From: Mycolicibacterium porcinum
GTDB lineage: Bacteria; Actinomycetota; Actinomycetes; Mycobacteriales; Mycobacteriaceae
Direction: 5' to 3'
Length of the DNA: 64,000 nucleotides
NCBI GenBank assembly: GCA_001942045.1
Contig: MSTD01000011.1
Span: 1 to 64,000 of the forward strand
Positions 43,242-51,803 of the stretch are shown here, piece after piece. Below the pieces are notes generated by a model. The model worked only from the letters and a program-made list of their open reading frames with translations. It was not told the DNA's origin and did no database searches. Every line of letters begins with the position of its first letter. Position 1 is the stretch's first letter. A program made the position numbers and the translations under genes.

Positions 43242-44744
43242 CTACTGCGCCGGGTAGGCGACTGATTTCACTTCGGTGTACTGGCTGAAGCCCACGACCC
43301 CGTTCTGGCGCCCGACGCCGCTGTTCTTGTAGCCGCCGAATGGGGTGTCCGCGCCGTAGCCCGCGGTGCCGTTGAGCCCGATGAATCCCGCACGCAGCCG
43401 GCGTGCGACGGCCAGCGACCGCTCCAGCGAGCCGGACATGACGTTGCCGGCGAGTCCGTACGGACTGTCGTTGGCGATCCGGACGGCGTCGTCTTCGTCC
43501 TCGTAGGGAATGACAACGAGGACGGGTCCGAAGATCTCCTCCTGGGCGATGGTCATGGAGTTGTCCACATCGGCGAAAAGGGTTGGGTTGACCCAGAATC
43601 CCTTGGCATACAGATCCGATGCCGTCGGCGCTTCCGTACTGCCGACGAGCATGGTGGCGCCTTCGTCGACGCCGGTCCTGATGTAGCCAAGGATGCGGGA
43701 CTGCTGTTTGGCCGAGATGACCGGACCGCAGAGCGTTCCGGGATCCTGTGGATCGCCGGGGGCGATGTTCTCGTAGATGGCCTTCAGGATCGCGACGCCC
43801 TCGTCGTAGCGCGAGCGCGGCAACAGCATTCGGGTGGGAGCGGCGCAACCCTGCCCGGCGTGCAGCAACGGGCCGATACCGATCAGACATGCGGAGTTGA
43901 AGGCTGCGTCCTCCAAATCCTCCAACACGATCGTCGCCGACTTGCCGCCGAGTTCGAGGAACAACCGCTTCATCGTCGCGGCGCCTTTCTCCATGATCCG
44001 CTTGCCCACGGCCGTGGAGCCGGTGAAGGAGATCATGTCGACCTTCGGTGACAGGGTGAGTTCTTCGCCGACGAGGTGGTCCGACGCCGTCACGACATTC
44101 ACCACACCGGCTGGGATATCGGTGTTCTCGGCGATGAGCCGGCCGAGCCGCGTGGCGTTGAACGGTGTATCGGGCGCGGGTTTGAGCACCACCGTGTTGC
44201 CCGCCGCCAACGCCTGCCCAAGCTTGTTGACGGCCACCTCGAACGGGAAGTTCCACGGTACGATGGCACCGACCACACCGACCGGCTCGTGCCACACCTT
44301 GCGGGTGGTGTTCACCCCGGTGACGGATACCACCGTGTCGCCGAGATCGGTTTCCCACGGGAAGGTTTCGATCAGCCGGGCCGGGTATTTGAGGCCGTCG
44401 GCGAGCGGGGCGTCGAGTTGCGGTCCGTGCGTCACCGCACGCGGGGCACCGACTTCGCAGATGAGCTCCTCGCGCAGCTCCTCCACCTCGCGTTCGATGG
44501 CCTCGTGCAGTTGTTCGAGGCACCGCTTGCGGAACTGACGATCGGTGGACCAGCCGGTCTCGTCGAATGACCTTCGGGCCGCGTCGATGGCCCGATTCAT
44601 GTCGGCCTTCGACGCGTCGGCGACTTCTCCGAGCACGTCTTCGTTGGCCGGGTTGATGTTGACGAACGTGCCGGCCTCACCGTCGACGAGCTTGCCGTCG
44701 ATCAGCATTCTCGATTCGAAGTGGACTCTTGAGCGCTCAGCCAT
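43242..44744 (-). CDS. Aldehyde dehydrogenase (NAD(P)+)
   Basis: A 500-residue ALDH: F-T-G-S-T-A-V-G-K (about 247-255), E-L-G-G-K-S (about 270-275) and nucleophile in G-Q-G-C-A (Cys about 304). GGGGAG lies upstream of the ATG, which overlaps the stop of the SDR at 44737 by 8 nt. Related to but not a recent copy of the ALDH at 33344. In context it should oxidise an aldehyde produced by the P450/SDR steps to a carboxylate. Confidence 0.93.
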   Translation of the reverse strand: MAERSRVHFESRMLIDGKLVDGEAGTFVNINPANEDVLGEVADASKADMNRAIDAARRSFDETGWSTDRQFRKRCLEQLHEAIEREVEELREELICEVGAPRAVTHGPQLDAPLADGLKYPARLIETFPWETDLGDTVVSVTGVNTTRKVWHEPVGVVGAIVPWNFPFEVAVNKLGQALAAGNTVVLKPAPDTPFNATRLGRLIAENTDIPAGVVNVVTASDHLVGEELTLSPKVDMISFTGSTAVGKRIMEKGAATMKRLFLELGGKSATIVLEDLEDAAFNSACLIGIGPLLHAGQGCAAPTRMLLPRSRYDEGVAILKAIYENIAPGDPQDPGTLCGPVISAKQQSRILGYIRTGVDEGATMLVGSTEAPTASDLYAKGFWVNPTLFADVDNSMTIAQEEIFGPVLVVIPYEDEDDAVRIANDSPYGLAGNVMSGSLERSLAVARRLRAGFIGLNGTAGYGADTPFGGYKNSGVGRQNGVVGFSQYTEVKSVAYPAQ

Positions 44745-45627
44745 GGCCGGGGTTCTCCCCTCGTAGTGCGCCGAACCGCGGGATGCCCATCATCAGCCGG
44801 GTCATCTGGTGCAAGCCCGTTGTGGGTAGCAAGCGGTTGGCGATCAACAACATTCGTGCGTCCGGGCCGACGGCGGTCTTGACGAACGGTTTTCGGCTGT
44901 CGAGGGCTTTCGCCAGGCCCGCGGCGAATTTCTCGGGAGGCCGGGCCGCGCGCTTCATCATGGCCCGGCCCCGCTTGTCCATCGTTCGGTGGTGGCGAGC
45001 ATAGGGGCCGTCCAGGTCGCGGACATCTGTCGTACCCGCGTCGGTGATGATCTCCGTGTCATAGGTCCCGGTGACCAGAATCGTGACGCCGATCCCGAAC
45101 GGCGCGACCTCCCCCGCCATCGATTCGCCCCACCGTTCCAAGGCTCCCTTGACCGCGGAATACGGTGCGGTGGCCGGCATTCCACGAACACCGGCAGCAC
45201 TGGAGATCAGCACGATGCGGCCCCGCCCGGCCTCTCGCATCGACGGCAGCAACGCCTTGGTGAGCGTCACCGGGCCGAAGACGTTGGTCGCAAACATCCG
45301 CTCCCACAGGTCTGGCGGCGTCTCCTCGACCATTCCCACCGCCGAGATCCCGGCGTTGTGCACCACCGCATGTGGCGCGCCGACGGTTTCAGTGATGCCC
45401 TTGGCCGCCGCGGCGATCGACGCGGCGTCAGTGAGGTCGAGCTGGATACCGATCAGCCGGTCGTCGTCCTCGGCGGCTCCTGTCGCCTCCCGCAGCCGTG
45501 CTATTCCCTGATCTGGCGACCGCATCGCAGCGACGACGCGCCACCCCTCGTGATAAAGGCGCGTGGCCGATGCGAAGCCGAGCCCACGGGACGCGCCCGT
45601 GATCAGGACTGTCCGGAGCTCACTCAC
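44737..45627 (-). CDS. Short-chain dehydrogenase/reductase
   Basis: A 296-residue SDR from the GTG at 45627, which overlaps the AveC-like gene stop (AAGTGAG). T-G-A-S-R-G-L-G (residues 9-16), N-A-G-I, S-S-A-A-G and Y-S-A-V-K (about 165-169) are intact; the C-terminal half continues with K-F-A-A-G-L-A-K-A-L, typical of the large retinol-dehydrogenase-like SDRs. It probably handles a hydrophobic alcohol/ketone. It lies in the middle of a run of genes with start/stop overlaps, so the operon is continuous. Confidence 0.9.
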   Translation of the reverse strand: MSELRTVLITGASRGLGFASATRLYHEGWRVVAAMRSPDQGIARLREATGAAEDDDRLIGIQLDLTDAASIAAAAKGITETVGAPHAVVHNAGISAVGMVEETPPDLWERMFATNVFGPVTLTKALLPSMREAGRGRIVLISSAAGVRGMPATAPYSAVKGALERWGESMAGEVAPFGIGVTILVTGTYDTEIITDAGTTDVRDLDGPYARHHRTMDKRGRAMMKRAARPPEKFAAGLAKALDSRKPFVKTAVGPDARMLLIANRLLPTTGLHQMTRLMMGIPRFGALRGENPGHG

Positions 45628-46751
45628 TTCTGGTTCCCCGTCGCGCATCGATCGCTCTTCGAACCCAACTCGACGTCGGGGTTGCGGGCCGGGCCCTGCT
45701 GCCAGGTGGACCACTTGCCCACCGAGTACGGCCCCTCGGCTCCGTTCGCCCGGTAATAGCCCTGCGGGTCATAAATCTTCGCCTCCGGATATGGCCACGG
45801 GCACGCCACCGAGGTGGCCAGACCGCTGGCCTTGATCGCCCAGAACCAGCCGCCGTAGGCGAAGTACGACACGTTGATGATCGCGAACATCACCAGGAAG
45901 GTGCCGAGCACAGGCTTCGACGGGAAGAGTCTCGCCTTGGCAGCGAGCTTCTCCGCCACCGACTTTCCCGTGTCGTCCCGGTACACCAGGATCGCCGCCG
46001 GGACCATCACGAAGGTCACCGACAATGACTCCCAGATGAGTGGGAACTGAAAGGTGCTGCCGGGGAACAACGTTCCGAAGGGTATCGCCTGCGAGTAGAT
46101 GTACAGCCCGGTGCGCACCAGGCTGACCTCGAGAATGGCGTCGAAGATGAAGCCGATGACCAGGACCAGGGCGCCCAGGCTGATCAGCGGGTGCCGGGTG
46201 ACGAACGCCTCCGGACCGTATTTGGCCTGCAGCTTGCGCAGGATCCAGATTCCCGGGAAGTACGGCCCGAAGTAGAACAGTACGTAGCCGAAGACGATGA
46301 ACGGTTCCACCGTCGGCGACATCATGATCAGGTACCAATTCACCGGCCAGTGCAGCAGCATGGGGTTGTAGACCGCGTACGGCGACCAGTTCATGATCGG
46401 GTCCTGCCAGACGATCAGCGTCGTGCACAGCACCATGAGCAGCACCGGGCTTCCGGGGTTCTTACGCCAGCCGACGATGAACATCACGGTGAACACCACG
46501 ACGATGATCACGGCGCCCACCTGGGGAATGATCTGCCAGTGATCGAACGCGGTCAGGAACGCGACGGGACGTGGCCGCCCCTCGACGTTCGGATTCGCCA
46601 CCCGCGGGTCGACGTCCGTGCGGCCGACGGCGACGAACAGGCCGAGAAAGCCGAGCCAGGCCAGCAGTGCGATCACCCGGCCCCAGTTCGGGCCCTTGCG
46701 CACCGGCCGCTTCACATGTGTCTCGGGTGGCAGCGATTCCTGTGTGGTCAT
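45624..46751 (-). CDS. AveC-like (spirocyclase family) membrane protein
   Basis: A 375-residue protein starting at the ATG at 46751 (GGAG 8 nt upstream); the open frame upstream overlaps the binding-protein gene. About seven hydrophobic segments are seen, with the family features W-Q-D-P-I-M-N-W-S-P-Y-A-V-Y-N-P (about 112-127), H-W-P-V-N-W-Y, E-P-F-I-V-F-G-Y and F-D-A-I-L-E-V-S. AveC-type proteins are the only named relatives; whether the mycobacterial proteins form spiroketals, dehydrate or merely bind a lipid is unknown. Its neighbours (SDR, ALDH, two P450s) suit chemistry on a hydroxylated lipid at the membrane. Confidence 0.75.
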   Translation of the reverse strand: MTTQESLPPETHVKRPVRKGPNWGRVIALLAWLGFLGLFVAVGRTDVDPRVANPNVEGRPRPVAFLTAFDHWQIIPQVGAVIIVVVFTVMFIVGWRKNPGSPVLLMVLCTTLIVWQDPIMNWSPYAVYNPMLLHWPVNWYLIMMSPTVEPFIVFGYVLFYFGPYFPGIWILRKLQAKYGPEAFVTRHPLISLGALVLVIGFIFDAILEVSLVRTGLYIYSQAIPFGTLFPGSTFQFPLIWESLSVTFVMVPAAILVYRDDTGKSVAEKLAAKARLFPSKPVLGTFLVMFAIINVSYFAYGGWFWAIKASGLATSVACPWPYPEAKIYDPQGYYRANGAEGPYSVGKWSTWQQGPARNPDVELGSKSDRCATGNQK

Positions 46752-46752
46752 G

Positions 46753-47868
46753 TCACTCCGCCCCGAAGCGATCAACCAGGTGCGAGTTGATGCCGTCCGC
46801 ATCGAGAGTCCGGGCGACCAGGTAACCCGGCCCCATCCATGCCCTCCGGGTCCACTTCCCGAGGGACACCCGGGTTCCGGGCGCACCGGAAGCGGCCGGC
46901 ATCATCTTCACGCGCTCGAGCGCCTCCTTGACCCCGCGCGGACTCAGCGGATGCGCATCGGTGAAGGCACGCACCAGCGTCGCGGCGACGTCGTGGTTGA
47001 CCACCGTCACGCAGTACTCGGGACGACTTCCGTTGTACCGCTTGGCGTATCTATCCATCCAGGCCTGTCCGACGGGGTTGCCCTCGTCGTACTGATCGAC
47101 CCCGATCCAGCCGAGGAACGCGTTCCACATGATCGGGTTCACCCAGGCGTTCTGGAACGCGGTGGTGGTGAAGCGCGGCGGATCCCAGTTGACGGCCTCA
47201 AGCGCCGGGTTGATGAACACGATGCCGAAACCGAATCCGAGATGGACGATCGCCTCGGCCTTGGCTTCGTGCAGCGTGCTGACCGCGGCGTTGATGTCCT
47301 GAGCGGTCTGCGCGATCGCCGCTTCGGCGACGATCCGAATACCCTTGCGGGCACATGCGGTTCGCAGATTCTTCAGATAGCTGTCGCCGATGAGGTTCTG
47401 CTCCACGAGCACACCGATGTCGGTCAGCCCTCGCTTCGCGACCAGATCCGCCAGAAAGATGGGCTCGTCCGTCATCGATCCCTGCGGGAAGGCGAACGTC
47501 CACTCGCCGAGCCAATCGTCGGTTCCGGTGACGCTGATCGCCGGAACCTTGAAGCGCTCTTCGATCGCCTCCCGCAGCGGCACGCAGTTGTCGGTGATGT
47601 TCGGCCCGAACACCACCAGGCAGCCCTGGTCGACGAGTTCGCCGTAGGCGTCGATCACGGCCTTCACCGAACCCTTCGGCAGCCCTTCCACCTCGCGGTA
47701 GATCATCTGCACCGGCCGATCCATCAGCCCCTGCTGGACGGCCTCTTCGAACATCAGGTCAAAGGTCCGGGTGAAGGACGCCTTCAGTTCTTCCGGGAAC
47801 CCGGGCGGCAACGTGAAGTCCATCAGGTAGCCGACCTTGATGGGCTCCGCAGTGCTCTCGTACGACAT
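46753..47868 (-). CDS. Periplasmic-binding-fold protein (LivJ-like) without signal peptide
   Basis: A 371-residue protein of the Leu/Ile/Val-binding (type I PBP) fold: I-K-V-G-Y-L-M-D-F (residues 10-18), V-F-G-P-N-I-T-D-N (about 85) and the hinge regions of this family. GGAGG directly precedes the ATG, and there is no N-terminal hydrophobic stretch or lipobox, so it should remain in the cytosol unless it is exported by another route. No ABC permease or ATPase genes lie nearby. In mycobacterial catabolic clusters such orphan binding proteins may act as cytosolic sensors or lipid binders. First gene of the operon behind the 18-mer box at 47912. Confidence 0.75.
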   Translation of the reverse strand: MSYESTAEPIKVGYLMDFTLPPGFPEELKASFTRTFDLMFEEAVQQGLMDRPVQMIYREVEGLPKGSVKAVIDAYGELVDQGCLVVFGPNITDNCVPLREAIEERFKVPAISVTGTDDWLGEWTFAFPQGSMTDEPIFLADLVAKRGLTDIGVLVEQNLIGDSYLKNLRTACARKGIRIVAEAAIAQTAQDINAAVSTLHEAKAEAIVHLGFGFGIVFINPALEAVNWDPPRFTTTAFQNAWVNPIMWNAFLGWIGVDQYDEGNPVGQAWMDRYAKRYNGSRPEYCVTVVNHDVAATLVRAFTDAHPLSPRGVKEALERVKMMPAASGAPGTRVSLGKWTRRAWMGPGYLVARTLDADGINSHLVDRFGAE

Positions 47869-47911
47869 CTGACCTCCATGATGCGGTGTCCATCGCGGGG
47901 ACCACCGGGGA

Positions 47912-47929
47912 GTGACCTAATATTTGTTC
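47912..47929 (+). promoter_or_regulatory. Shared 18-mer box, site 3
   Basis: GTGACCTAATATTTGTTC, 44 bp upstream of the binding-protein gene. It agrees with site 1 (50651) at 13 of 18 positions. Confidence 0.6.
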
Positions 47930-47956
47930 TGAACGTAACGGGGCTGTGGCACCCCG

Positions 47957-48805
47957 TCAATCACCGGCTGCCGATTCGCCAAGGTAGACATCGATCAACT
48001 CGTGGAGACCGCGGCTGACCGCAACGTCATCGGTCAACGGCCCCGCGATCGCCACTCGGGCCGCCACGGGGACGGGCAGTCCTTCGGCGATCAGCCGGCC
48101 GGCTGCGATCAACACCCGCGTCGACGCGACTTCCCGCAGGCCACCGGTCTCCAGCCGCCGGATGGCCTGCCCAAATCGCACCAGCTCGCTGGCGGTGCGC
48201 TGATCCACCCCCGCCTCGTGGGCGATGATGCCCTCTTCGACATCGGGGGCCGGGAATCCGAACTCGATGGCCACCATTCGCTGACGGGTCGAGTCCTTGA
48301 GGTCTTTGAGGACACTTTGGTAGCCCGGGTTGTACGACATCACCAGGCCGAATCCGGGCGCCGCGTCCAGCGTGATGCCGAGGCGCTCGATCGGCAGCTG
48401 GCGGCGGTAGTCGGCGAGGGGGTGCAATACCACCGTGGTGTCCTGGCGGGCTTCGACCACCTCGTCCAGGTAACAGATCGCACCCTCGCGCACCGCCCGG
48501 GTGAGCGGACCGTCCACCCAGACCGTCTCGTCGCCCCGCAACAGGTACCGCCCGACCAGGTCGGCGGTGGTGAGGTCGTCATGACAGGCGACGGTGATCA
48601 GCGGCCGGCCGAGGTCGTGTGCCATCGCCTCGACAAAGCGCGTCTTGCCGCACCCGGTCGGACCCTTGAGGACAAGCGAAAGACCTTGGCGATACGCCGC
48701 CTTGAAGACTGTCTCTTCATTGCCGACCGGCTTGTAGTAGGGGCGCTCACTCAACGCCTGCGAACTGGCACCGTTCTGGTGAGCGAGCCCGGACTCGTTG
48801 ACCAT
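47957..48805 (-). CDS. MoxR-family AAA+ ATPase (NorQ/CbbQ-like)
   Basis: A 282-residue AAA+ protein. The ATG at 48805 is chosen over the GTG at 48811 because AAAGG lies 7 nt before it. Walker A G-P-T-G-C-G-K-T (about residues 47-54), Walker B A-I-C-Y-L-D-E (about 110), sensor 1 in M-S-Y-N-P-G-Y (about 160) and an arginine-rich C-terminal sensor-2 part. NorQ/CbbQ proteins work with VWA proteins (NorD/CbbO) as chaperone or activase pairs for metal enzymes or Rubisco. Its VWA partner gene lies upstream (48938). The target enzyme in this cluster is unknown. Confidence 0.9.
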   Translation of the reverse strand: MVNESGLAHQNGASSQALSERPYYKPVGNEETVFKAAYRQGLSLVLKGPTGCGKTRFVEAMAHDLGRPLITVACHDDLTTADLVGRYLLRGDETVWVDGPLTRAVREGAICYLDEVVEARQDTTVVLHPLADYRRQLPIERLGITLDAAPGFGLVMSYNPGYQSVLKDLKDSTRQRMVAIEFGFPAPDVEEGIIAHEAGVDQRTASELVRFGQAIRRLETGGLREVASTRVLIAAGRLIAEGLPVPVAARVAIAGPLTDDVAVSRGLHELIDVYLGESAAGD

Positions 48806-48859
48806 CGACACACCTTTCGTCGTATCCGCAACGCTGCGGTACCCAGCGAGCGTAACGCG

Positions 48860-48877
48860 GAACAGATGTTTGTTTCA
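48860..48877 (-). promoter_or_regulatory. Shared 18-mer box, site 2
   Basis: The minus strand reads TGAAACAAACATCTGTTC, matching site 1 at 14 of 18 positions, in the 132-bp gap between the VWA and MoxR genes. It is the most divergent copy in its left half. Confidence 0.45.
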
Positions 48878-48937
48878 ACTGTTCGTTACCAGCTTCCGCC
48901 CACGACACTGGCTCGAATCGCATTCTGCGACTTGCCA

Positions 48938-50623
48938 TCACGACACCCGGCGCCGGACCTCGCCAGAGCGGATCGCCGAGCGAAACATCGGACCGATGAC
49001 ACCGGCGAGCTGATCGGGGCCGGAGATGGTGGCGTGGGCGGCACTCCCGAACACGCGTCGCAGCGACTCCACGTCGGTACTGGCACCGATGGTCAGGCAC
49101 ACGGCGCCGGTGCCTCGGCGCCGCGCCTCGGCCAGAGCGCGTCGGGCATCGGCAGCGCCGTAGGCCCGCTCGTATCCGTGGTCGTAAGCCAGGCCGTCGG
49201 ACAGCACCACCAGTAGTCGCCGAGAGGTGCCGCCGCGCTCCTCCAGGACCGCCGCGCCATGCCGGATCGCCGCCCCGAGTCTCGAATATGAGCCGGGCTC
49301 AAGGCTGTTCAGCCGTCGGATCACCTGCGCGTCCAGATGGTCGTTGAACCGCTTGACCGGCACCATGGTCACCGCCGACCGGCCCTGGGAGTAGTAGGCG
49401 TACAACGACACCCGGTCGCCCAGATCGTGCAACGACACCATCAGATGGGCCACCGCCGTGCGCTGCTGCTGGTGCACGGTACGGCCGACCGTGCCTGGCT
49501 CCGCGGTCGAACCAGAGACGTCCAGCAACAGCAACACCGACAGATCCCGCCGGCGCCGCAGACTGTCCAGGTACACGGCCTCGTCAGGGACCGATCCGGC
49601 CCGGACTTCGACGCGGGCCTCCAGCGCGGCGTCGATGTCGATGTCGTCACCCTGCGGTTGGCGGTGACGCCGGTGCAGCCCCATACCGAGGCGGGCCAGC
49701 GGACGCCGGACGCTGATCGCATCCTCGATCTGCTGGGTGGCGGATGGCTTGATCTGCGCATCAGCCTCGCGAACCGTGCACCAGTCCAACCGGTACACCT
49801 TGCGCTCGGCGTTCCATTCCGGGTACTTCACCCCTTCGGTCTTGATGTCGACCACTTCCTCCGACGGCGTGGTGGCCAACGACGAGACTGCGTGCACGCC
49901 ACGCTTTGTCGAGTTGGTGCGGTGGGTTGGCGAGTCGGCACCGGGCGGTCCCCCGCCGTTGCCACCGGTCTTGCGCGCTGAGGACAACAGCTTCTTGAGC
50001 CATTTTCCGATCGCCCCGCCGCCGCCGACCGGGCTCGAGAACAGATCAGGGTCATCCGAATCGTCGAAGTCGCTGTCGTCGAGTTCCTCAAGCTCCCGGT
50101 TACCCTGCCGCCGCGGGATATGGCCAATTGAGTGTTCATCCACCGGATTGGCCGCCGCGCATGCCGCCAGTACCTTCTTGGCGCGAATCACACCGAAGGC
50201 GGTCGGCGGGTCGTTCGGCACATACCCCCCGCGGGCCAGCTCCAGCGACTTCGTTGGCGAATCAGTGCGCTCACCGATGCTCTGGTCAGCCAGCGCAGCA
50301 AGGGAATTCGGCAACAGGGCGTGATTGGCCAACAACGCGCGATGGCCTTCGATCGCCAGGTAGCGCTTGGCCAGGCGACGACGCCGGACCAGGGCGCCGA
50401 TCACCTCGGGGTCCAGGCTTCCCGCTGCGATCAGCGACGCCTGCACTGCCACCGATTCAAGCTGTGTGCGGACCGGCGCAGTCGGATCGACGAACACCAT
50501 CTCGCCATCGGTCCACGGTCCGGTACCCACATCGGCAGCGGCCACGGCGACCGGGCGGGCTGCGAGCGCCGAGGCCAGCAGACCCAACCCGGAGAATCGG
50601 TCATCGCCACCGCCGTCCGACAC
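48938..50623 (-). CDS. VWA-domain protein (NorD/CbbO-like) partner of MoxR ATPase
   Basis: A 561-residue protein starting at the GTG at 50623, which has GGAGG 6 nt upstream; a TTG frame start at 50698 would place the 18-mer box inside the coding sequence and was rejected. The N-terminal half is variable with an acidic E-E-L-D-D-S-D-F-D-D-S-D-D-P-D stretch (about 200) and a glycine-rich linker; the C-terminal half has the VWA domain with an intact MIDAS motif D-V-S-G-S-T (about 392). NorD/CbbO-type proteins bridge the MoxR hexamer and its client. It is the first gene of a block running to 38838. Confidence 0.88.
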   Translation of the reverse strand: MSDGGGDDRFSGLGLLASALAARPVAVAAADVGTGPWTDGEMVFVDPTAPVRTQLESVAVQASLIAAGSLDPEVIGALVRRRRLAKRYLAIEGHRALLANHALLPNSLAALADQSIGERTDSPTKSLELARGGYVPNDPPTAFGVIRAKKVLAACAAANPVDEHSIGHIPRRQGNRELEELDDSDFDDSDDPDLFSSPVGGGGAIGKWLKKLLSSARKTGGNGGGPPGADSPTHRTNSTKRGVHAVSSLATTPSEEVVDIKTEGVKYPEWNAERKVYRLDWCTVREADAQIKPSATQQIEDAISVRRPLARLGMGLHRRHRQPQGDDIDIDAALEARVEVRAGSVPDEAVYLDSLRRRRDLSVLLLLDVSGSTAEPGTVGRTVHQQQRTAVAHLMVSLHDLGDRVSLYAYYSQGRSAVTMVPVKRFNDHLDAQVIRRLNSLEPGSYSRLGAAIRHGAAVLEERGGTSRRLLVVLSDGLAYDHGYERAYGAADARRALAEARRRGTGAVCLTIGASTDVESLRRVFGSAAHATISGPDQLAGVIGPMFRSAIRSGEVRRRVS

Positions 50624-50650
50624 CCGATACCTCCGCACCACTCGCCGCCG

Positions 50651-50668
50651 TTGACCAAATATCTGTTC
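50651..50668 (+). promoter_or_regulatory. Shared 18-mer box, site 1
   Basis: TTGACCAAATATCTGTTC, 28 bp upstream of the VWA gene start and 70 bp upstream of the divergent SDR gene, so it can serve both promoters. Confidence 0.6.
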
Positions 50669-50737
50669 CACCGTAGAGTTCGGCCCCACCGGAGTCAATC
50701 GAACGAGCGGGAAACATCAACTACTAAGGGCGGCAAA

Positions 50738-51667
50738 GTGATCGACTTCAACCACCAGGTGGCGGTCGTGACCGGGGCCGGGCGCGGCCTCGGCCGGGTG
50801 TACGCGCTCGAACTGGCACGGCGCGGGGCCGCGGTCGTGGTCAACGACCTGGGCGGCACAATGGCGGGCCAGGGCTCGGACGCCGCGGTGGCCGACCAGG
50901 TGGTGGAGGAGATCACGGCGGCCGGCGGGACCGCGGTAGCGTCCTACGCCTCGGTCGATACCCCAGCGGGCGGTGCGGCGATCGTTCGCACCGCTGTCGA
51001 ACGGTTCGGCCGGCTCGACGCTGTGATCAGCAATGCGGGCATCTTCAACAGCATCCCGTTCGACGAGCTGACCCCCGAGGATTGGCGACGCATGTTGAGC
51101 GTCCACCTCGACGGCGGCTTCTACCTGGCCCAGCCCGCGTACCGGGTGATGAAGAGCCAGGGCTACGGCCGGTTCGTCTTCATCGCGTCCTCGGCGGGGA
51201 TGTTCGGTCAGCATCTGGAGGCGCACTACGCGGCAGCCAAAGCCGGCCTGGTCGGGCTCAGCAACGTGATCGCCCTCGAGGGCGCTCCGTACGGCATCCT
51301 CGCCAACACGGTCCTGCCCTTTGGCATCTCACGCATGGTCACCGAGACCCTCGCTGACCCGAAAGTGCTTGCAGACAACGAATTTTTCGACGCGATCCGG
51401 CCGGAATTAGTCGCACCGCTGGTGGTGTACCTGGCGAGCCGCGATTGCACGCTCAGCCACCAGAGCTTCTCAGCCTGCGCCGGTCGGTTCGCCCGCGTGT
51501 TCGTCGGGCTGAGCGAGGGCTGGATGACACAGTCGGGCAGCACCCCCAGCCCTGACGACATCGCCGCGCGCCTCTCGGAAATCACTGCGACAGAGCCGTT
51601 CACGATCCCCGGGTCGATCTACGACGAAGTGTTCGCAGTGTCCGAACGGCTCGGGGTCACCGCATGA
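50738..51667 (+). CDS. SDR, multifunctional-enzyme-2 type (3-hydroxyacyl-CoA dehydrogenase-like)
   Basis: A 309-residue SDR from a GTG at 50738 (AAGGGCGG upstream); longer frame readings overlap the VWA gene. V-T-G-A-G-R-G-L-G-R (13-22), V-V-N-D-L-G-G (38-44, diagnostic of the MFE-2/17beta-HSD4 dehydrogenase type), N-A-G-I, S-S-A-G-M and Y-A-A-A-K (about 166-170). These proteins oxidise (3R)-hydroxyacyl-CoA intermediates in beta-oxidation of branched or ring-derived acyl-CoAs. It is divergent from the VWA gene and adjacent to the double-TetR gene. Confidence 0.9.
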   Translation: MIDFNHQVAVVTGAGRGLGRVYALELARRGAAVVVNDLGGTMAGQGSDAAVADQVVEEITAAGGTAVASYASVDTPAGGAAIVRTAVERFGRLDAVISNAGIFNSIPFDELTPEDWRRMLSVHLDGGFYLAQPAYRVMKSQGYGRFVFIASSAGMFGQHLEAHYAAAKAGLVGLSNVIALEGAPYGILANTVLPFGISRMVTETLADPKVLADNEFFDAIRPELVAPLVVYLASRDCTLSHQSFSACAGRFARVFVGLSEGWMTQSGSTPSPDDIAARLSEITATEPFTIPGSIYDEVFAVSERLGVTA

Positions 51668-51770
51668 CGCCGGCCCGGCGTGACGAGCAACCGGCGCTCG
51701 GATGCAGGTGATCTACCGGCGCCTTTGGCTCCACGGGATCCCCGGCGCACCAGCACTGTTCTGGTAGCCT

Positions 51771-51788
51771 CTAACCAAATATTGGGTC
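51771..51788 (+). promoter_or_regulatory. Shared 18-mer box, site 5
   Basis: CTAACCAAATATTGGGTC, 16 bp before the double-TetR start codon, consistent with autoregulation. The centre (CCAAATATTGG) is more palindromic than in the other copies. Confidence 0.55.
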
Positions 51789-51803
51789 GGAGACCCAAGT
51801 CGT

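Noticed and set aside
47935..47960. ACGGGG/CCCCGT stem at the MoxR stop
   Set aside because: Only six base pairs; too weak to call a terminator.
50624..50698. TTG start extending the VWA protein by 25 residues
   Set aside because: It would put the 18-mer box in coding sequence; the GTG at 50623 has a good GGAGG.
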